Shown here: piece after piece, positions 26,195-40,200 of the stretch | How the letters are laid out: each line of letters begins with the position of its first letter | Numbering within the stretch: position 1 is the first letter of the stretch | Assembly (NCBI GenBank): GCA_021442155.1 | Contig: CM038221.1 | Location: 30,657,906 to 30,721,905 of the forward strand | DNA length: 64,000 nt | Direction of reading: 5' to 3' | DNA from: Cymbidium sinense | Taxonomy: Eukaryota > Streptophyta > Magnoliopsida > Asparagales > Orchidaceae | Program-made: the position numbers and the translations under genes | The notes under the pieces: generated by a model | What the model saw: only the letters and a program-made list of their open reading frames with translations | The model's database searches: none | Told to the model about the DNA's origin: nothing

Positions 26195-26700
26195 GGAAGG
26201 TTGAAGTGGATGAATACATCTGACCTATTGTGTGATAGAAAAGTACCGCTTAGACTTAAGAAATTTTTTTATAAGATGGTGGTAAGACCTGCAATGATTT
26301 ATGGTATAGAATATTGGTCAGTAAAAGAGAAGCATAAGACTAAGTTAAGTATAGTAGAGATGAGGATGCTCAAGTGGAGCCTTTACTCTTAGAGATAAAA
26401 TGTGAAATGAGTATGTTTGAGAAAAGGTTGGAATAGCTCCAGTGGCAGATAAGATTAGAGAGAGTCACCTTAGGTGGTTTGGCCACATGAAGCATCTCAT
26501 TGATGATTAAGAGAGTATATACTAGATTTACCTTATATTAAGAAAGGTAGAGAGGTAGACCTAAAAGACTTGATTAAAGGTATAAAATGACCTTAATTTA
26601 TTAGAATTAAATGATAATTTGACATATAATAAGACACAATGGACAAGAAGGATTCATGTAGCTGACCCAACATAGTGGGATAAAGGCTTGTTGTTTTAAT
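26195..26700 (+). mobile_element. RTE-type LINE remnant (3' end)
   Basis: A frame at 26,201-26,392 includes YKMVVRPAMIYGIEYW and MRMLKW, the region after the reverse transcriptase in plant RTE-type LINEs. After frame breaks it continues to AGCTGACCCAACATAGTGGGATAAAGGC and a TTGTTG tail near 26,690. It is collinear with the reverse complement of the copies at 29,999, 36,045 and 62,552. The sequence is 5'-truncated and full of stops, so not functional. No clear target-site duplication. Confidence 0.8.
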
Positions 26701-26889
26701 TATGTCTGCTTATGACCTCCTTCATTAAGCTTTTTATGGAACATTATTTATATTTCTAAACTTTTTAATCTTTTTTATAATGTTTAATCTTATAGGAAAA
26801 GAGAGTCAAAAAATGAATTTATTTCACATCATTCTTCTACTTCTAAATACTTAAATCTTAAAGGATTCCAAATATTCTCGCTATATCTA

Positions 26890-27150
26890 TAATTTTGGAT
26901 CTGTTTGGAACAATTGCAGTCGTGTGAAAAAGTAGTGATAAAATTGCTATTGAAGAAGTTGTTATGCAAGAAGATGCGGTGGGTACTATATTTTTTTATT
27001 TTCAAACAATTAAACCATAGTTTTTTGGTCGATATCGTACTTGATCAAATCAAGTTGCAAAACACAACTTTCATATTATTGATTCTTCAAAATGCAACCT
27101 AACCACGGTTTGTCGGCAGGTCAACGGCTTGACACAAAGCAAATCACCAT
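26890..27150 (+). mobile_element. Short MITE-like repeat, family with GGATCTGTTTGG end
   Basis: It starts TTGGATCTGTTTGG and resembles 30,788-31,090 (same orientation) and the reverse complement of 48,300-48,605. It is non-coding and AT-rich. The copies share the end motif and a loosely conserved body. The 65-residue frame at 26,905-27,102 is a by-product. Confidence 0.45.
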
Positions 27151-27733
27151 AATGCAGTCTTTCTCTTTTTTTTTGTCTCTCTCTTTTAGTCTTAAATTAT
27201 TTTTGATGTCTCACTAATATATTTGAATGTAACAATTAAATTTATCTTAAAAAATATGAACAACATATTTTTTTCATTGCTAATTTATATCAACTTCTAA
27301 TGAAAAATTAATGGGCTAATTTATAGAGCATCATTATAACTCATATATTTATTCTTCACAAGAAAAATATATTTTATAATCTAAAAATTTTCATATTTTT
27401 TTTCAACAAAAAATATAAATTAAATTTAATTCAATTTATCACATTTCCATTTTCTCTTTCATAATTGCTTCGATCCAAGAGTGCCTAAATGCTCATCAAT
27501 TTAAAACAACGTGAGAACGTAGGCATGTCGGTTGAGATCTTGCTCTAACGTAGAGATGCGCATTCGAGTACATGCGAGTTTAGTTGCTCTTAAGCTCACG
27601 TTCCAATAAAAAAAACAAAAAAAAAAAAAAATAACTTAAATCAAAAAATGGCAGTCCACATAAATTATAAAAATCTCGGCTCTCGGCAATTACTCCTTTT
27701 TTTATTACTTGCTTAAAATTCCTCTTTTAACTT

Positions 27734-27742
27734 CTATAAAAT
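27734..27742 (+). promoter_or_regulatory. TATA box of the fibrillin gene
   Basis: CTATAAAAT lies 71-79 bases before the start codon at 27,813. This leaves room for a transcription start near 27,765-27,775 and a 5' leader of about 40-50 bases. Confidence 0.55.
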
Positions 27743-27812
27743 GGCTCCTCGACTAACAAAGTTTAAAGCCGGGGAAATTGAATCGATATTCTGGTTCTCC
27801 GGAAAAGCATAA

Positions 27813-28278
27813 ATGTCGTCTATTTCGTTGTGGAATTCTTTCGCTGTCAACCCTTTACCGGCAGCTGTGCCGACGGCGCCTTCCCGCCGGAGCCCTCCGC
27901 CCCTGGCTTTAGTTTCTGCTGGTGGGCTTTCTCTTGTGAGGAAGCATCGGGTACTCGGAATCTTTCATCCGCCGACGCTGCCGTCCTTCCGGGTGCAGGC
28001 TGTTGCAGATGATGACGAGTGGGGGAGCGAGAAAAAGACTCCGAAGGGAGGCGTCGGCGGTGTGGCAGTGGCTGAGGAGGAGACGACCGGTGCGGCTTCC
28101 GTGACCTCTGAGCTAAAGCGGAAGCTTATCGATCAGTTATTCGGAACGGATCGGGGTTGAAAGCGACGAGCGAGACTAGGGCGGAGGTTAATGAGCTCAT
28201 CACCCAGCTCGAGGCCAAGAATCCTAATCCAGCTCCGACCGAAGCCCTAAGCTTGCTCAACGGCAAGTGGATCCTGGC
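27813..28278 (+). CDS. PAP: Fibrillin exon 1 (frameshifted)
   Basis: Starts at ATG 27,813, the first ATG after the TATA box, and encodes the transit peptide and first part of the core. The open frame stops at TGA 28,158-28,160 right after GTDRG, but the family continues ([11 protein letters not shown]) in the next frame without a gap. One extra base in the G-run 28,153-28,156 would restore it. It ends at GGC before donor GTAAGT (28,279), phase 2. Confidence 0.88.
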
Positions 28279-31200
28279 GTAAGTTCAAATTTCATTCCTG
28301 TCTCTTTTGTTTGATCTACAATTGCGCTTTGGTTTCGATTCATGTTGGATTTGGGCAGGTACACGTCCTTTACGGGGCTCTTCCGGCTGCTGGGGGCGGG
28401 GAACCTGCCGCAGCTGGTGAAGGTGGATGAGATTTCTCAGACAATCGATTCAGAGGCGTTCACTGTCCAGAACTCGGTACGGTTCGTTGGGCTATTTTCT
28501 AGTACTTCTCTCACAACGAATGCCAAGTTCGAAGTACGAAGCCCTAAACGTGTGCAGGTAATTGATGCACAACTTTTTCTTTCATTTTAATGAAAATCTT
28601 GATTTCATTAATATTTATTTACAATTAAAGTAAATTCGTTACTTTATGGTTTGGATTTTCAAATGACACCGCTTGAAAGCAAGTAGTGCTTACGCAAATA
28701 TTCTATGGCAGAGTTCGGGTGAGCCTGGACTCAAAGTTTGGCCGGACCAATTTAGGATGATGTTGAAGGAATCTGTCTTGAAATATTTCTTCCACTGCGA
28801 TCTTCAGATTTTACTTGGAAGACCGCACAAAGGGGCTGTTTGGTTGCAGAATTTGAGCAGGATTTAAGGCTTCGTTTGGAAGAGCTTTTTTAGTGTGTTT
28901 TGCTTTTCAGAGCGTGAATTTTTAATTTTGATACCCGTTTGAATAGTGTGCTTTTGAAGCTAACTTTTAGCTTCTCTGAAAACATTTTAGCTTTTAAAGA
29001 AAAATACTTTTGAAATCTTTAAACCAACTTTTGAATCAGAAGAACTTAGTCAAGCTGTTAGATCCAAAGCGGTCTATTTGGACAAAATATTTCCATTGTA
29101 ATTTGTAATATCCTGTTTTCTTTCGGTTCCACTATAAATCTCGGGTTTACTAAATCCGATAGTTCGGTGGGTTTAATCAGATTTAGGCGCTGGAGTCGGA
29201 ATGCAAGCTGTAGTCATGGACCAAAATGGAAATTGTTGTCAGTGCACACATTTTATCACCATCATATGTTGTTTTGCTTGGATCAATCCATCAAAGTTTG
29301 CCCTAGTGTTTGCAAAACCTTGCCATTTCCCATCTCCCATCTCCTACTCTCATGGGAAATTCAGAATTAATTAACTCAATAAGCGAGGGTTTACAAATTT
29401 ATGAATGTAGGCAAAGATTGATTAATTAACTTAATAAATGAAACTCAATAATAAATTAATTCAATTGCATTATTCATATGCAATATTTCATTCAAATTTA
29501 ACTTAACATATTTAAATATTGATTTTAATTAATGAAAATATTATTTCATAGAAGACACTTTTTATTTAATTTAATTAAATAAAATTTAGTTTCTATTTAA
29601 TTTAGTAGATTCTTAATTAATGAATAGTTGATGTGTTATTTTATGTTAGCTATATTTTAATTAACTTAATTACATTGATTAGGCCAAATGGAAATTAACT
29701 TATGAAAGTAATATTATTTTCATGTAAACTAACTAAATAGAAATTATTATGTAATTAGCTTCATAGATCATTAGTTATGATTAATGGAGATAATATAATT
29801 ATAGCTATATTCTCTCAAATAAATTACTATAATCAAATTTATTAAAAAGTAAAGTAATCCAAAAATAATCCAAATGATAAATATTACTTAATCTAAATGC
29901 AATCTTAAATTCTAAAATAAATAGCCAAACAATTTCTTATGATTTAATTGGATTTAACTATTATCACATCGAACAATTTTCAAGATTTAACTATCATACA
30001 ACAACAACAACAACAAGCCTTAATCCCACTAGGTGGGGTCATGAATCCTTACCTCCATTGTGTCATTATTATGTGTCAAATTCTCATTTAATTCAAGTAT
30101 ACTAAGATCATTTTTTATACATCTTAACCAAGTCTTTTAGGTCTACCTCTTTTCTTAACATAAGGCAAATCTAATGCATCTACTCTCCCATTGGACGCTT
30201 TATGTGGCCAAACCATCTAAATCTCCCTAATCTTATCTACCACTGGAGCTACTCCAACTTTTTCCCAAACATACTCATTTTGCATTCTATCTCTAAGGGT
30301 AAAGCCACTCATCCACCTGAGCATCCTCATCTCTGTAACACTTAACTTAGTCTTATGTTTCTCTTTTATTGGCCAACATTCTGCACCATAAGTCATTGTT
30401 CTTACCATCTTATAAAATTTTCCTTAAGTTTAAGTGGAACTTTTCTATCACATAATAAATTCCTCAAGATTTAACTATCATAGAATTTACTAAATCAGAT
30501 TTACTAGATTTAGTAAATACTACTTGAATTAAATTCTATTTGCAACCAAACAAGCACAAAGAATATGACAAGTCTTAGAAAAAAGGGTTTTCAAGTTATA
30601 GCCTATAGAAGAGATTTAAAGACAGACAAAAGTGGTGTCTTATAATATCTTGAGATCCCCATTTGGAAGTGCAAAGTCCATACCTCAAATGGAAAGATAC
30701 CAAAGATTTGTTATAAATAAGAAGACATTGATTACAATATCTCATAGCTATATATATAACTTATTATAAGCTAGCATATTAATGGATTTAGGATCTGTTT
30801 GGGGCAGCTATAGTTTTTTGAAAAGCTGGTTGTAAAGTTGTTATGAAGAAAGTAATTTTTTGAGAAATTGTTGTTGGTGTTACAAATATTTTATTTTTTG
30901 AAAAATTTAAATAACAGTTTTTTTGACAACTACCACACTCCAATGGTTACGGTTCTCAAAAATAATTTTTCACCATAAAATCTTTAAAAAACACCCAAAA
31001 GGCGATAGCTAAACATAGATGTGGTTGTTTTCCGGCTACTTTTAAAAGCAGCACCAAAAAAAATTTGTTAGCTTTAGGATAGTTTCTCTTGGGGCTAGTG
31101 GATGGGTTGTATTGGAGTCATTCTTTAGGGATGAGATGATACTTAGACAATTCATAGAGTCCCTTGTTAAACATGGGTCTTTAATATTTGATTCATGGTA

Positions 31201-34200
31201 GTTTTGGGTAGGATCTTGGGTTTAATAAGCAATGTAGTCCACTTGACCTAGACAAGTTGGGGTGCACAATATTTCTCCAATTCTCACGTCTCTCCTGTGA
31301 CATGGGCAGAGGAGAGTGCTTATCCATTATTATCCTTACAATTTGTGTTTGACAAGATGTGACCCTCAAATCTTTTGAGGAATTATAAATGGAGTTTGGA
31401 GCCTCTCAATTTCTATTCCTTGGAGAACTTTGTTGAGCTCTCCTTGATAAATATGTTCGCTCATTTTTTCTTAACAAGGATGCATAACTTTCTTGGTCCA
31501 CAAATCAAATCCATTGAGGATAGACTATGAAAGAAGCGTCGGGAAAGTGTACATACCAAGAAATTTTCTCTACTAATAAGGGGATCTTCTTGTGAATTTG
31601 GAGCTTTGTTAAAGAGGATAAGTTGAAGAAGGATGAATGTGTTACCGTGGTGTAGATAGAGATTTTGCCCAGAATCCTTAGTAGCTATGAACAATAATGA
31701 GTTTATGATCTCAACTATCTTTCAATGTGATATTTCCATTCTTAATAACAATTAACATTGGAGATTGTACTAACCATAAGGAAATTGATGTGATGGGTCA
31801 TGACACATTTGGAAATATGATAATTGAGGAAACACTCTCTTTAGGTGGCAGTGAGAGTGTGGCTTGGGTAGGAAGTCATCATCTTGTAAAGGATATTTGT
31901 ATGAATGTGATATTAGGATTGAAATCTTTTAGGGCGATGTCCATTAAGAGCCTATTATGCCCAACTCTTTTTTAATTGAAGGGAGTTTGAGATGTCAGTT
32001 GGGTCTATGTACTTATTTTTTATTGCATCATTGTAGTTTTGAATATGAGATGAAAGTTCTTGGGGTAAGTTTGACAAGGATCTTTTACGGTGGGCATTGT
32101 AATTGACATTGAGATGTTGGAGTCTATCAAGTTTAACTGGCAATTTCACAGTGAAATTTTGCTCGGTTAAGGATGAGTTTTGACAAGGTTGGAAATTATT
32201 GATGTCATTTGTTTGACTGAAGATGGAATCAGTCGACCCTTTTGCTTAAATGCTTTTTTGGTTGCATTGCCACGCTCTCACCAAATGGTTGGTTGTGGAG
32301 CTTTTGTTTTTGAAAATGATGGTCAAATCAACTAGTAATCGTTACTTTTTTGCTAGCATGGAATACACCCTCTATGAGTTAATCTCCATAGATGATGTGT
32401 TGTGTGAGATTGTACTTGATGCTCAATTTTCTTGCTTCCTTGGAGAACTTTGTTGTTGTGTTGTTTGATGAGTTCATTGTCAAGCCACCTCTTGCAAGTG
32501 AATGTGTAATCTTAGTGACATTGCCAAGCTGCATGCATGTTGTTCTTATATATTCTTTTCAATTTATTTATTTTCCCTTACTTAAACTAAGTGTTTGAAG
32601 GAAAATGTAACTTGAATTTTTTTTAATAGGATAAAGGGCCTTAACTTTGATGTCTCCACTATGTTTGCTCCTCACTTATCTACATTAGATTATAGATATA
32701 AGCCCATGGTTCATTATTGATATTGATAAGAATTTTTTAGATTACACTGTTGACTAATAGGACACCTTTTAATGGTTTTGGGATATCTTTTTTGAATCTT
32801 ATGCTCATAATGACAACTTTTTGCATTATGAGAATTACTTTATTTTATAAATGTTGGCAACCTATTACTCGTTTCTTTCTTACTAAAGAGTTTTATTGGA
32901 TCAAAGTGGGAGCCGTCGATGATAACATTATGGATGCTAGTGGTTTTCGCTTCTTGACCTTATTCTCCCTTAGCGATATTATCTAAGGGTTGGGAATAAG
33001 GATGAGTTAAAAGAGCTGTTTCTTTTGGGAATTGTTGATCAATTATCTGAAGAATAGATTTTTCATCATTAAGGCCGATAGTCAACTTATTCCTGTAGAG
33101 CCCCATTGGATCAATAGGGATAGGCGGTTCTTACCCAAGCTATCTTAGGGTGAGATTGTGCTACTAGAGGTTAACTAGCTCTACTATTGACTGCATGGTT
33201 TACACAAATTTGACCACCTTGCGAGCGTTCTTTCAAAAAGGGAAAATACCCGATAAATTTATGTGATATCCATACTTTCTTGTGCTTTTAGTTGGCATTA
33301 TGTTTTCTTGATCTTATTTTTTTCTGTCACCATTCTCAACCCTCAGGTTATTGTTTTTGATGATGTGGCTGACATGAAAAGGCTCTTTGATGACATTAAC
33401 AATGATAATAATGATGAGGAGCTCATTATTAAGCTTCTTGGGAAAAATCCCAAAGTTGGCTTTGAGGGGTAGTGCCACGGGAGGCCTACATATTCCAGGA
33501 AATTAAGGAGGCTGAGTTGTGGCCATATTGTTTTGCTTAGAACCTTGGCTATTATTGTTGCCGAGGTTGGAGCTATTTTTGGGAGGCTAACTCCCTACCT
33601 TCATTTTTTACACTCCTGGGTTTGAGGAGCATACCTAAGGAGTTAATGTGGGGATGGCTGCACTGATGTGTCACTTTTTGGGCCACTATTTGCAGTACCA
33701 TAATGAGTTTGCAAGCAGATTGCCTTCTACCCTTGGGAGTTTGGAGGTTGATTTGGACTTTGGTGATTAGGTAGTGAATTCAATTGCTTTTGAATTGGGG
33801 CCAATTATCTAATCTAAGAAAAATTTGTTTAAGAGTTGATGCCTTTCATCTTGCCACCATATAATTTTGTAGCAACAAGTGGTCTGTTGGGAATCCTTCT
33901 TTGGTGTCTTTAAGATTTTGGAAAGCAAGGCTTAGCTTTATAAGGATATTATCAACAAGCTAAATGAGGATAAAGATGCCATGTCTGCAGCTTGAGAATT
34001 GGAGAGGTCAACCCTTCATGTTGAAGTGGAGGACTTGGTGATGATGTCATTTATGGTGTCAAAGTATAAGTTGACTTAACAGAGAAGTTGGCATTGATAT
34101 CCTTCTTATTGCTTAAGTTGGAGAGGTCAGAAAGAATTTGATGACCTTAGCATAGCAAGTATATGATGCTGAGATCCATTACCTCTCCAACTTTTCTAAC

Positions 34201-37200
34201 TCTATCAACAATAAGTACATCCAGTTATAGGAATTAACATCAAGGTTACAAGTTCAACTTGGTGAGTTTGAGTCCACAAGGCATCCATTGGTTTCTTGTT
34301 TGGGTGTTTGAAGATCGAGCTTGCTCAAATTTGTCAATTTTCAAACGATGATTTAGAGGAGATATTGGTTCTGAAGGCAATACTCTCTCAAGTCTTGTGC
34401 TATAGCAAGTTGATCCATTATATTATTCAATATTAGAATAACTTAGATGCTATCGGTCAGGAATTTGAGAAGTGTTGAATATTTCTTGAAGATTTCTCAG
34501 ATGCAAGATTTTATCTTCTTAGAGAATACTGGTTTGTAGGACAGGCTTGGTTGATGATGAGGGCTTATCATCTTCCTTTCTTTTTTTTCTTCAATCTGCA
34601 ATTTTTTGTTTTCTTGGAAGCAAATTTTTGTAATAATATTATCTCTTTCAATATTATGAATGTTGTGTTAGCAATGGTTTACTTCTGGTATTGATTGTAT
34701 ATTCTTTTATGTGATCATCATGAATTGGAGCTTTTCCCATAGCTGTTATTTTGGACCTTGTATTTAGGAATGAGCTGTTACTTTATAAAAGGTCCCACCT
34801 TGTGAGAGTCATCATCATCAAGACGTTTTAACTTTTAAACTTTTAGAATGAGATTTGCTTGCTAAATGTGGATCTCATTGCAAAGGGGTGCCTCATTTTT
34901 AGTTACTGATTCACTTTTCTAGGGGCAGACCATCATTGCAAATCTTGTCATTAAAGAGGAGTATTAGAGTGATTTGAAAATCTTGGTGAGGGCGTTCTGT
35001 CGCATGTGATTTGTGATAAATGAACTAAGCGTGATGGAATAGAGATGAGTCAGTCTTCATCAGTAGTCAAGTTTGGACCTTTAGGTATATTTGATCATCC
35101 CTAAGTGTTGATCCTCTTTTTGGGTTGATGGCTTACCCTAGAGAAGACCCATTCACATAGGCTCGCTTGCAAGCAAAACAATTTTTTGAGAGCTAGAGAC
35201 TCACCTTCTGACTATTAAAAGTGGCTTCTGCTCTTCAATTATTGGGTCATTCTTCTTTTGCATGCGAGTAGGCTTTTGTTTTGTTCCATGTCGTCTTAAT
35301 AATCAAAGTTATCTTGTGTTCCTTAGTTGATGCAAATAGCAATATTTGCATTTTTTGCAAATAGTTATGCACATCTTTTAAGGACCGTTCAATAATATTC
35401 TTTCTAAATGACTCTTTTAGCTAATAAATATTCATATGCATGGCTCCTACATTTCCTCCCTCTGGATTTCTTCGACAACCTAGGCTTAAACTTTGTAGGC
35501 TTAGCACTCTTTACTTGTGATAGAAATAATCTCTTTTGACTTTTTTTATGGTTTTTTGCTTTATACTTTGACCTCAATATCTCTCAAAATTTATGTTTGT
35601 AAAATCAGATTCAAGCAATAAGATTCTTAATCAATTACCATTACTTATGGATCTTTAAGGATGCGATTGATTTTGAATTTCTTGAACTTGGATATCACTA
35701 CCTTTGTGTTATTGAGCTAGAATCTTCTTAACTTCATAGTTTCCATTAATTTTATTAAGTGGCTGAAATTATTATAAACATAGACCTTTATATTGAGATC
35801 GAGTGTGAATCATAATCCAGCTAACACTATTTTTGTATTATGCTTCGTTGCTAATTGCTTTAAATTTAGTTAGAGAGCATATATAAAAATGATCTTCTCT
35901 AGATCTTGTGTTATAGTAGTATACGTAAAGGTCTAGGGTTATGCAACCTAGAATGAGATGCACTATGAAACATATAATAAAAGCACAATTCATTGGCTAC
36001 CAACATTCAACTATAGCAAAAATTTGTCACCTTCAATGAACAAATGACAACAACAACAACAACAATGACATAATCCCACTAGGTGGGGTTCTACATGAAT
36101 CCTTCGTCTCCATTATTGTCCTATTGTGTCAAATTCTCATTTAAATCAAGTATACTAAGATCATTTTTATACATCTTAACCAAGTCTTTTAGGTTTACCT
36201 CTACCTTTCTTAACATAAGGCAAATCTAATGCATCTACTCTCTGGTCATCGACGGACAACGCTTTATGTGGCCAAACCATCTAGGCGACTCTCCCTAATC
36301 TTATCTACCCTGAACTAATTTTTTTCCCGAATATACTCATTTTGCATTCTATCTCTAGAGTAAAGTCACTCATCCACCTAAGCATCCCTCATCTCGTAAC
36401 ACTTAACTTAGTCTTATGCTTCTCTTTTATTGGCCAACATTACGCACATACGTCATTGCAAGTCTTACCACCATCTTATAAAATTTTCCCTTAAGTTTAA
36501 GTGGAACATTTCTATCACATAATAGGCCAGATGCATTCTTCCACTTCAACCATCCAACTTGAATTCTACTAATAACATCTCCATCTATTTCACCATCATT
36601 TGAACAATAGAGCCTAAATATCTTAAACGCTCACTCTTATTAATGACTTGTTCACCTAATGTCACAACACTACCACTAGAACTTCTATAACTAAAATTAC
36701 ACTCCATATATTCAGTTTTAGATCTACTTAAACGAAAACCTTTAGATTCTAGAATTGACCTCTATAATTCAAGTTTCTGTTGGACTCCCTTTCTAGTCTT
36801 ATCAACAAGAAGAATGTCATCAGCAAAAAGCATACACCAAGGTACATCTTCTTGTAAATGCCTAGTAAGAACATCCATAACTAAAGTAAATAGATAAGGG
36901 CTTAAAGCTGATCCTTGATGTAATCCAACTGAAATAGGAAAATATTTTGTCAATCCTCCTTGTGTTTGGACACAAGTAACAGTTCTAGTATACATATCCT
37001 TAATGACTTGAATATAACCAATATTACATATTTCATTTCTAACGACAATGTAATAGTTTTCAAATTTAAACTATTATGATAAAATAAGAGAAAAATATAA
37101 ATTTTCAGTAACAATTAGTTGATATTATAAGAAGGAATGTGACGTGTACCCACTTGATAAAACTTTAATCTCGACACATACTTATTACTGAATAAGTATA

Positions 37201-40200
37201 TAGAAATAACATTATTATAAATCACCTATTAGAAGATTTGGGCTTCATGCTAGTACAAGGAGGCTTGTCCTTGAAAGCACTCCTTAAATTTTGCAGTGTC
37301 CAAAGAATCCATATCCAATCATATACACAAGAATTAAGCACAACTGAAATTTTATTTCATTATTTAATGTTCAATGATTTTTACAAACCTCAGGGATTCT
37401 ATGTATAGCCCAAAAATGATCTAAAATAAGAAACTCCATTAAATTCTTTTAGACTTAGCTAAAACTTGTAAGTTTTAATTCTATCAGAGCTAAATAGTAG
37501 GAATCAACTTCTTTTTTTTTTTCCCTCATGTTATAAATCCTGAAAAATAAACCCAAGAAAAGGTAACAGCTCTCACCTTATAAAAATATCTTCTACATGA
37601 CAGTTTCTTTTGTGACTGTAGTAACTAGCAATTTTCAACTTCAATAGGGTTGTGCATTTAATCTAGTTGCATGGTTTTTTTTATGAATCAGCTAAATCAA
37701 TTAATTTTCATTGTAAGTTAAAAAAAAATCAAATTAATTAGATATTTTTCAAACCAATCTAAATTGAACCAAACTTTAGTTTAGTCACTTTTTTGGCTTT
37801 AGATGTATCAAAATATAATTTACTTTAACAATGAACCTAATGATCTTTAGTTTAAATAGTATGTATTAAGAAGAACTTCAAATAATTCTTTACTAAAATT
37901 TATAATTTTGACATTTGTAATCAATAATATTCACATTTGTTTTCCTATCACTTGTTTATTTATGCTTTACAAATTTTATTGATTTAATATTTAAAGAAAT
38001 TAGTCTAATTAAATTTTGTTTTGATTGATTTTACAAGAATAAAATTCAAATTAATAGTAAAAATTAAATAATAGTAAAAAATTAAAGAAAGTTGAGATTA
38101 TTACCAATAATTGAATCAATATTTTAAGACCTGAATCAAACTAATTAAATAAGATCAGTTAAGTTCATTTTTTTGATTTTATCTAAATGATGCAAACCCC
38201 TTAGACTTTAGGATTGTAGCAATTAGTGATTTCTTTTTTGTGACTCCAAGGCTATAACAAATGGTGATTTTCTTCTTTACCAACTTCCCTAGGATTGTAG
38301 CATGCACACATATCAGGAAACACCTGGACACTTGCACAGTAGCTAGGAAGGAAAAATGTAAGCCATAATAGAGCCCTTACATGAATAATAGGGTTAAATT
38401 CATTGTGTAAAGAAATTCAGAAAAGTTGAAACCTTGTTACTTCATGTTGCTAATTGAATTGAGACGTTTATAACAATTAATGAACCTAAATATGAAAGAA
38501 AATACTAGATAATAGAACTTATTTTTGATAGCAGGCATGCATAAATTTAAAATACAACATGAGCTAAAAGTAAAATCTGATATGAAGAAAATACAATGCT
38601 CCAATTAAGTTTCACTATTTGTGCTTTCCATGATTGTATATTTTAAATTTCCATTAAATTTATCTAGTTTGAAAAAAATTAACTCTAACAAATTTGGCAT
38701 TGATAGTTGTCAAGTTTGAGCATAACTAATATATTTTATGCTAAGTAATTCACAAGTCATCACAAGTGAGTCTTTCATGCCTATGTTTAGGATACCTCTA
38801 ATGTCCATTATTATTACAGTACATAATCTCATCATCTATAATGACCTCATTAACAAGTTGTGTATACTTATCCAGTAAGATGCTAGATGTGAGTCCGCAT
38901 GGAGAGTAAATGGGGAGCAAGGAGGAATAATTAGTTTTGATAGTAGGTTCATGAAATAAAGTTGAATTTTGAGTATTAGATTAATAAAATTGCTTCTCAG
39001 GGTTTTTTGTTTGTAAGTATTTATGCCAACATAATAGTAAAACTTTTCATGATTTTGACTTTCATGTAGTTATAATCTTAGAAGTCCTTATAGGAAATCT
39101 TTATAAATTTAGACCCATTATTGTCTATCATCTAATTTGAATATTAGATCTTCTATTCATATCAACAATATAGTTATAATTACCAAAATTAATAACTAGT
39201 TTCTTGTGAATATCCTCATGTAGATTATGCATGTATTGTGCAAAATAAATGTGGAAATTCACTAGGTTTAGATTCAATAAGATATATTGATTTTCTAGGC
39301 AAATATCTTATGGCAATTTTAGTTAAAATTATGCCCATAATCCTATCATTAAGCCTATTCGATGAAATCAAGACTTCCTAATCAAAGGTATGCAATTCAT
39401 AATCATTGGTCTCGTTTTCACCTATATTTTAAAATCATTCTATTTAGGTAGCCAGTTGTACCTACATTTAAATTTTTTTGGAAATTGATAACATTAATCA
39501 ATATAATTTATAATAATCTATGGTGTATGAGCATTAGCTACATAAATTTGTCAATTAATTTTAGATATCAAAGTATAAGGAAAAAGTCCAAAAAAAAATA
39601 ATAATAAATAAATAAATATTAGCAATGGCTAATAATTAGAATTGGGAATACTATACTTGTTAAAGTTTAGCCAAAGCTCTCATACATTGTATGTTTAGCC
39701 TTTCAGAATTTAAGGCCAACGCCTTTTCAAAATACTAGCTTTTTTTGCACATTTCTTGGATATAATTCTTTTGATTTGTTTAAATTTCATTTCAACTTAA
39801 TTTTTTTATTCTTAATGCAGCTTAAGATATGTATCTGAATACTTTAACTCTTTGTCTCCTTGCATTCAAGTACTTTTACATGAAAAATATTAGTTTGCTT
39901 ATTTTGTTGTTGGATTTCTCTTACAATCCTTTTATTGAAAAGATTTCTTTATATAGAGTTTTAAATTTTTTGTACTTTTTAAATTTTTCTATTTGTATAT
40001 TAGGATAATTGCCTCTATTTTTGGTAATAACTTAGCTAATAGTAATCTCGTAGAGGATGAGTTGAAACTTTTATGGGTATATGTTATCAAATTAGAGAAA
40101 TTAGAGTCTATTGGAACGAGAGGCATTGTAGATTTTCATTATCAGTTATGTCAGAAAAGTTTAAGAAAACATATTTCCTGTTGGAGCTCACTTACTCAGA

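Noticed and set aside
26195..26700. Target-site duplication for the plus-strand LINE copy
   Set aside because: The flanks share only scattered bases.
27830..28012. 60-residue frame overlapping fibrillin exon 1
   Set aside because: It is an out-of-frame shadow. The real frame carries the family sequence.
28860..29080. Another MITE with ends CTTCGTTTGG / CCAAAGCGGTCTATTTGG
   Set aside because: Ends are too short and poorly matched, and there is no target-site duplication.
36045..37025. Target-site duplication for the longest LINE copy
   Set aside because: AATGAACAAATGA on the left has no partner in the 150 bases after the right end.
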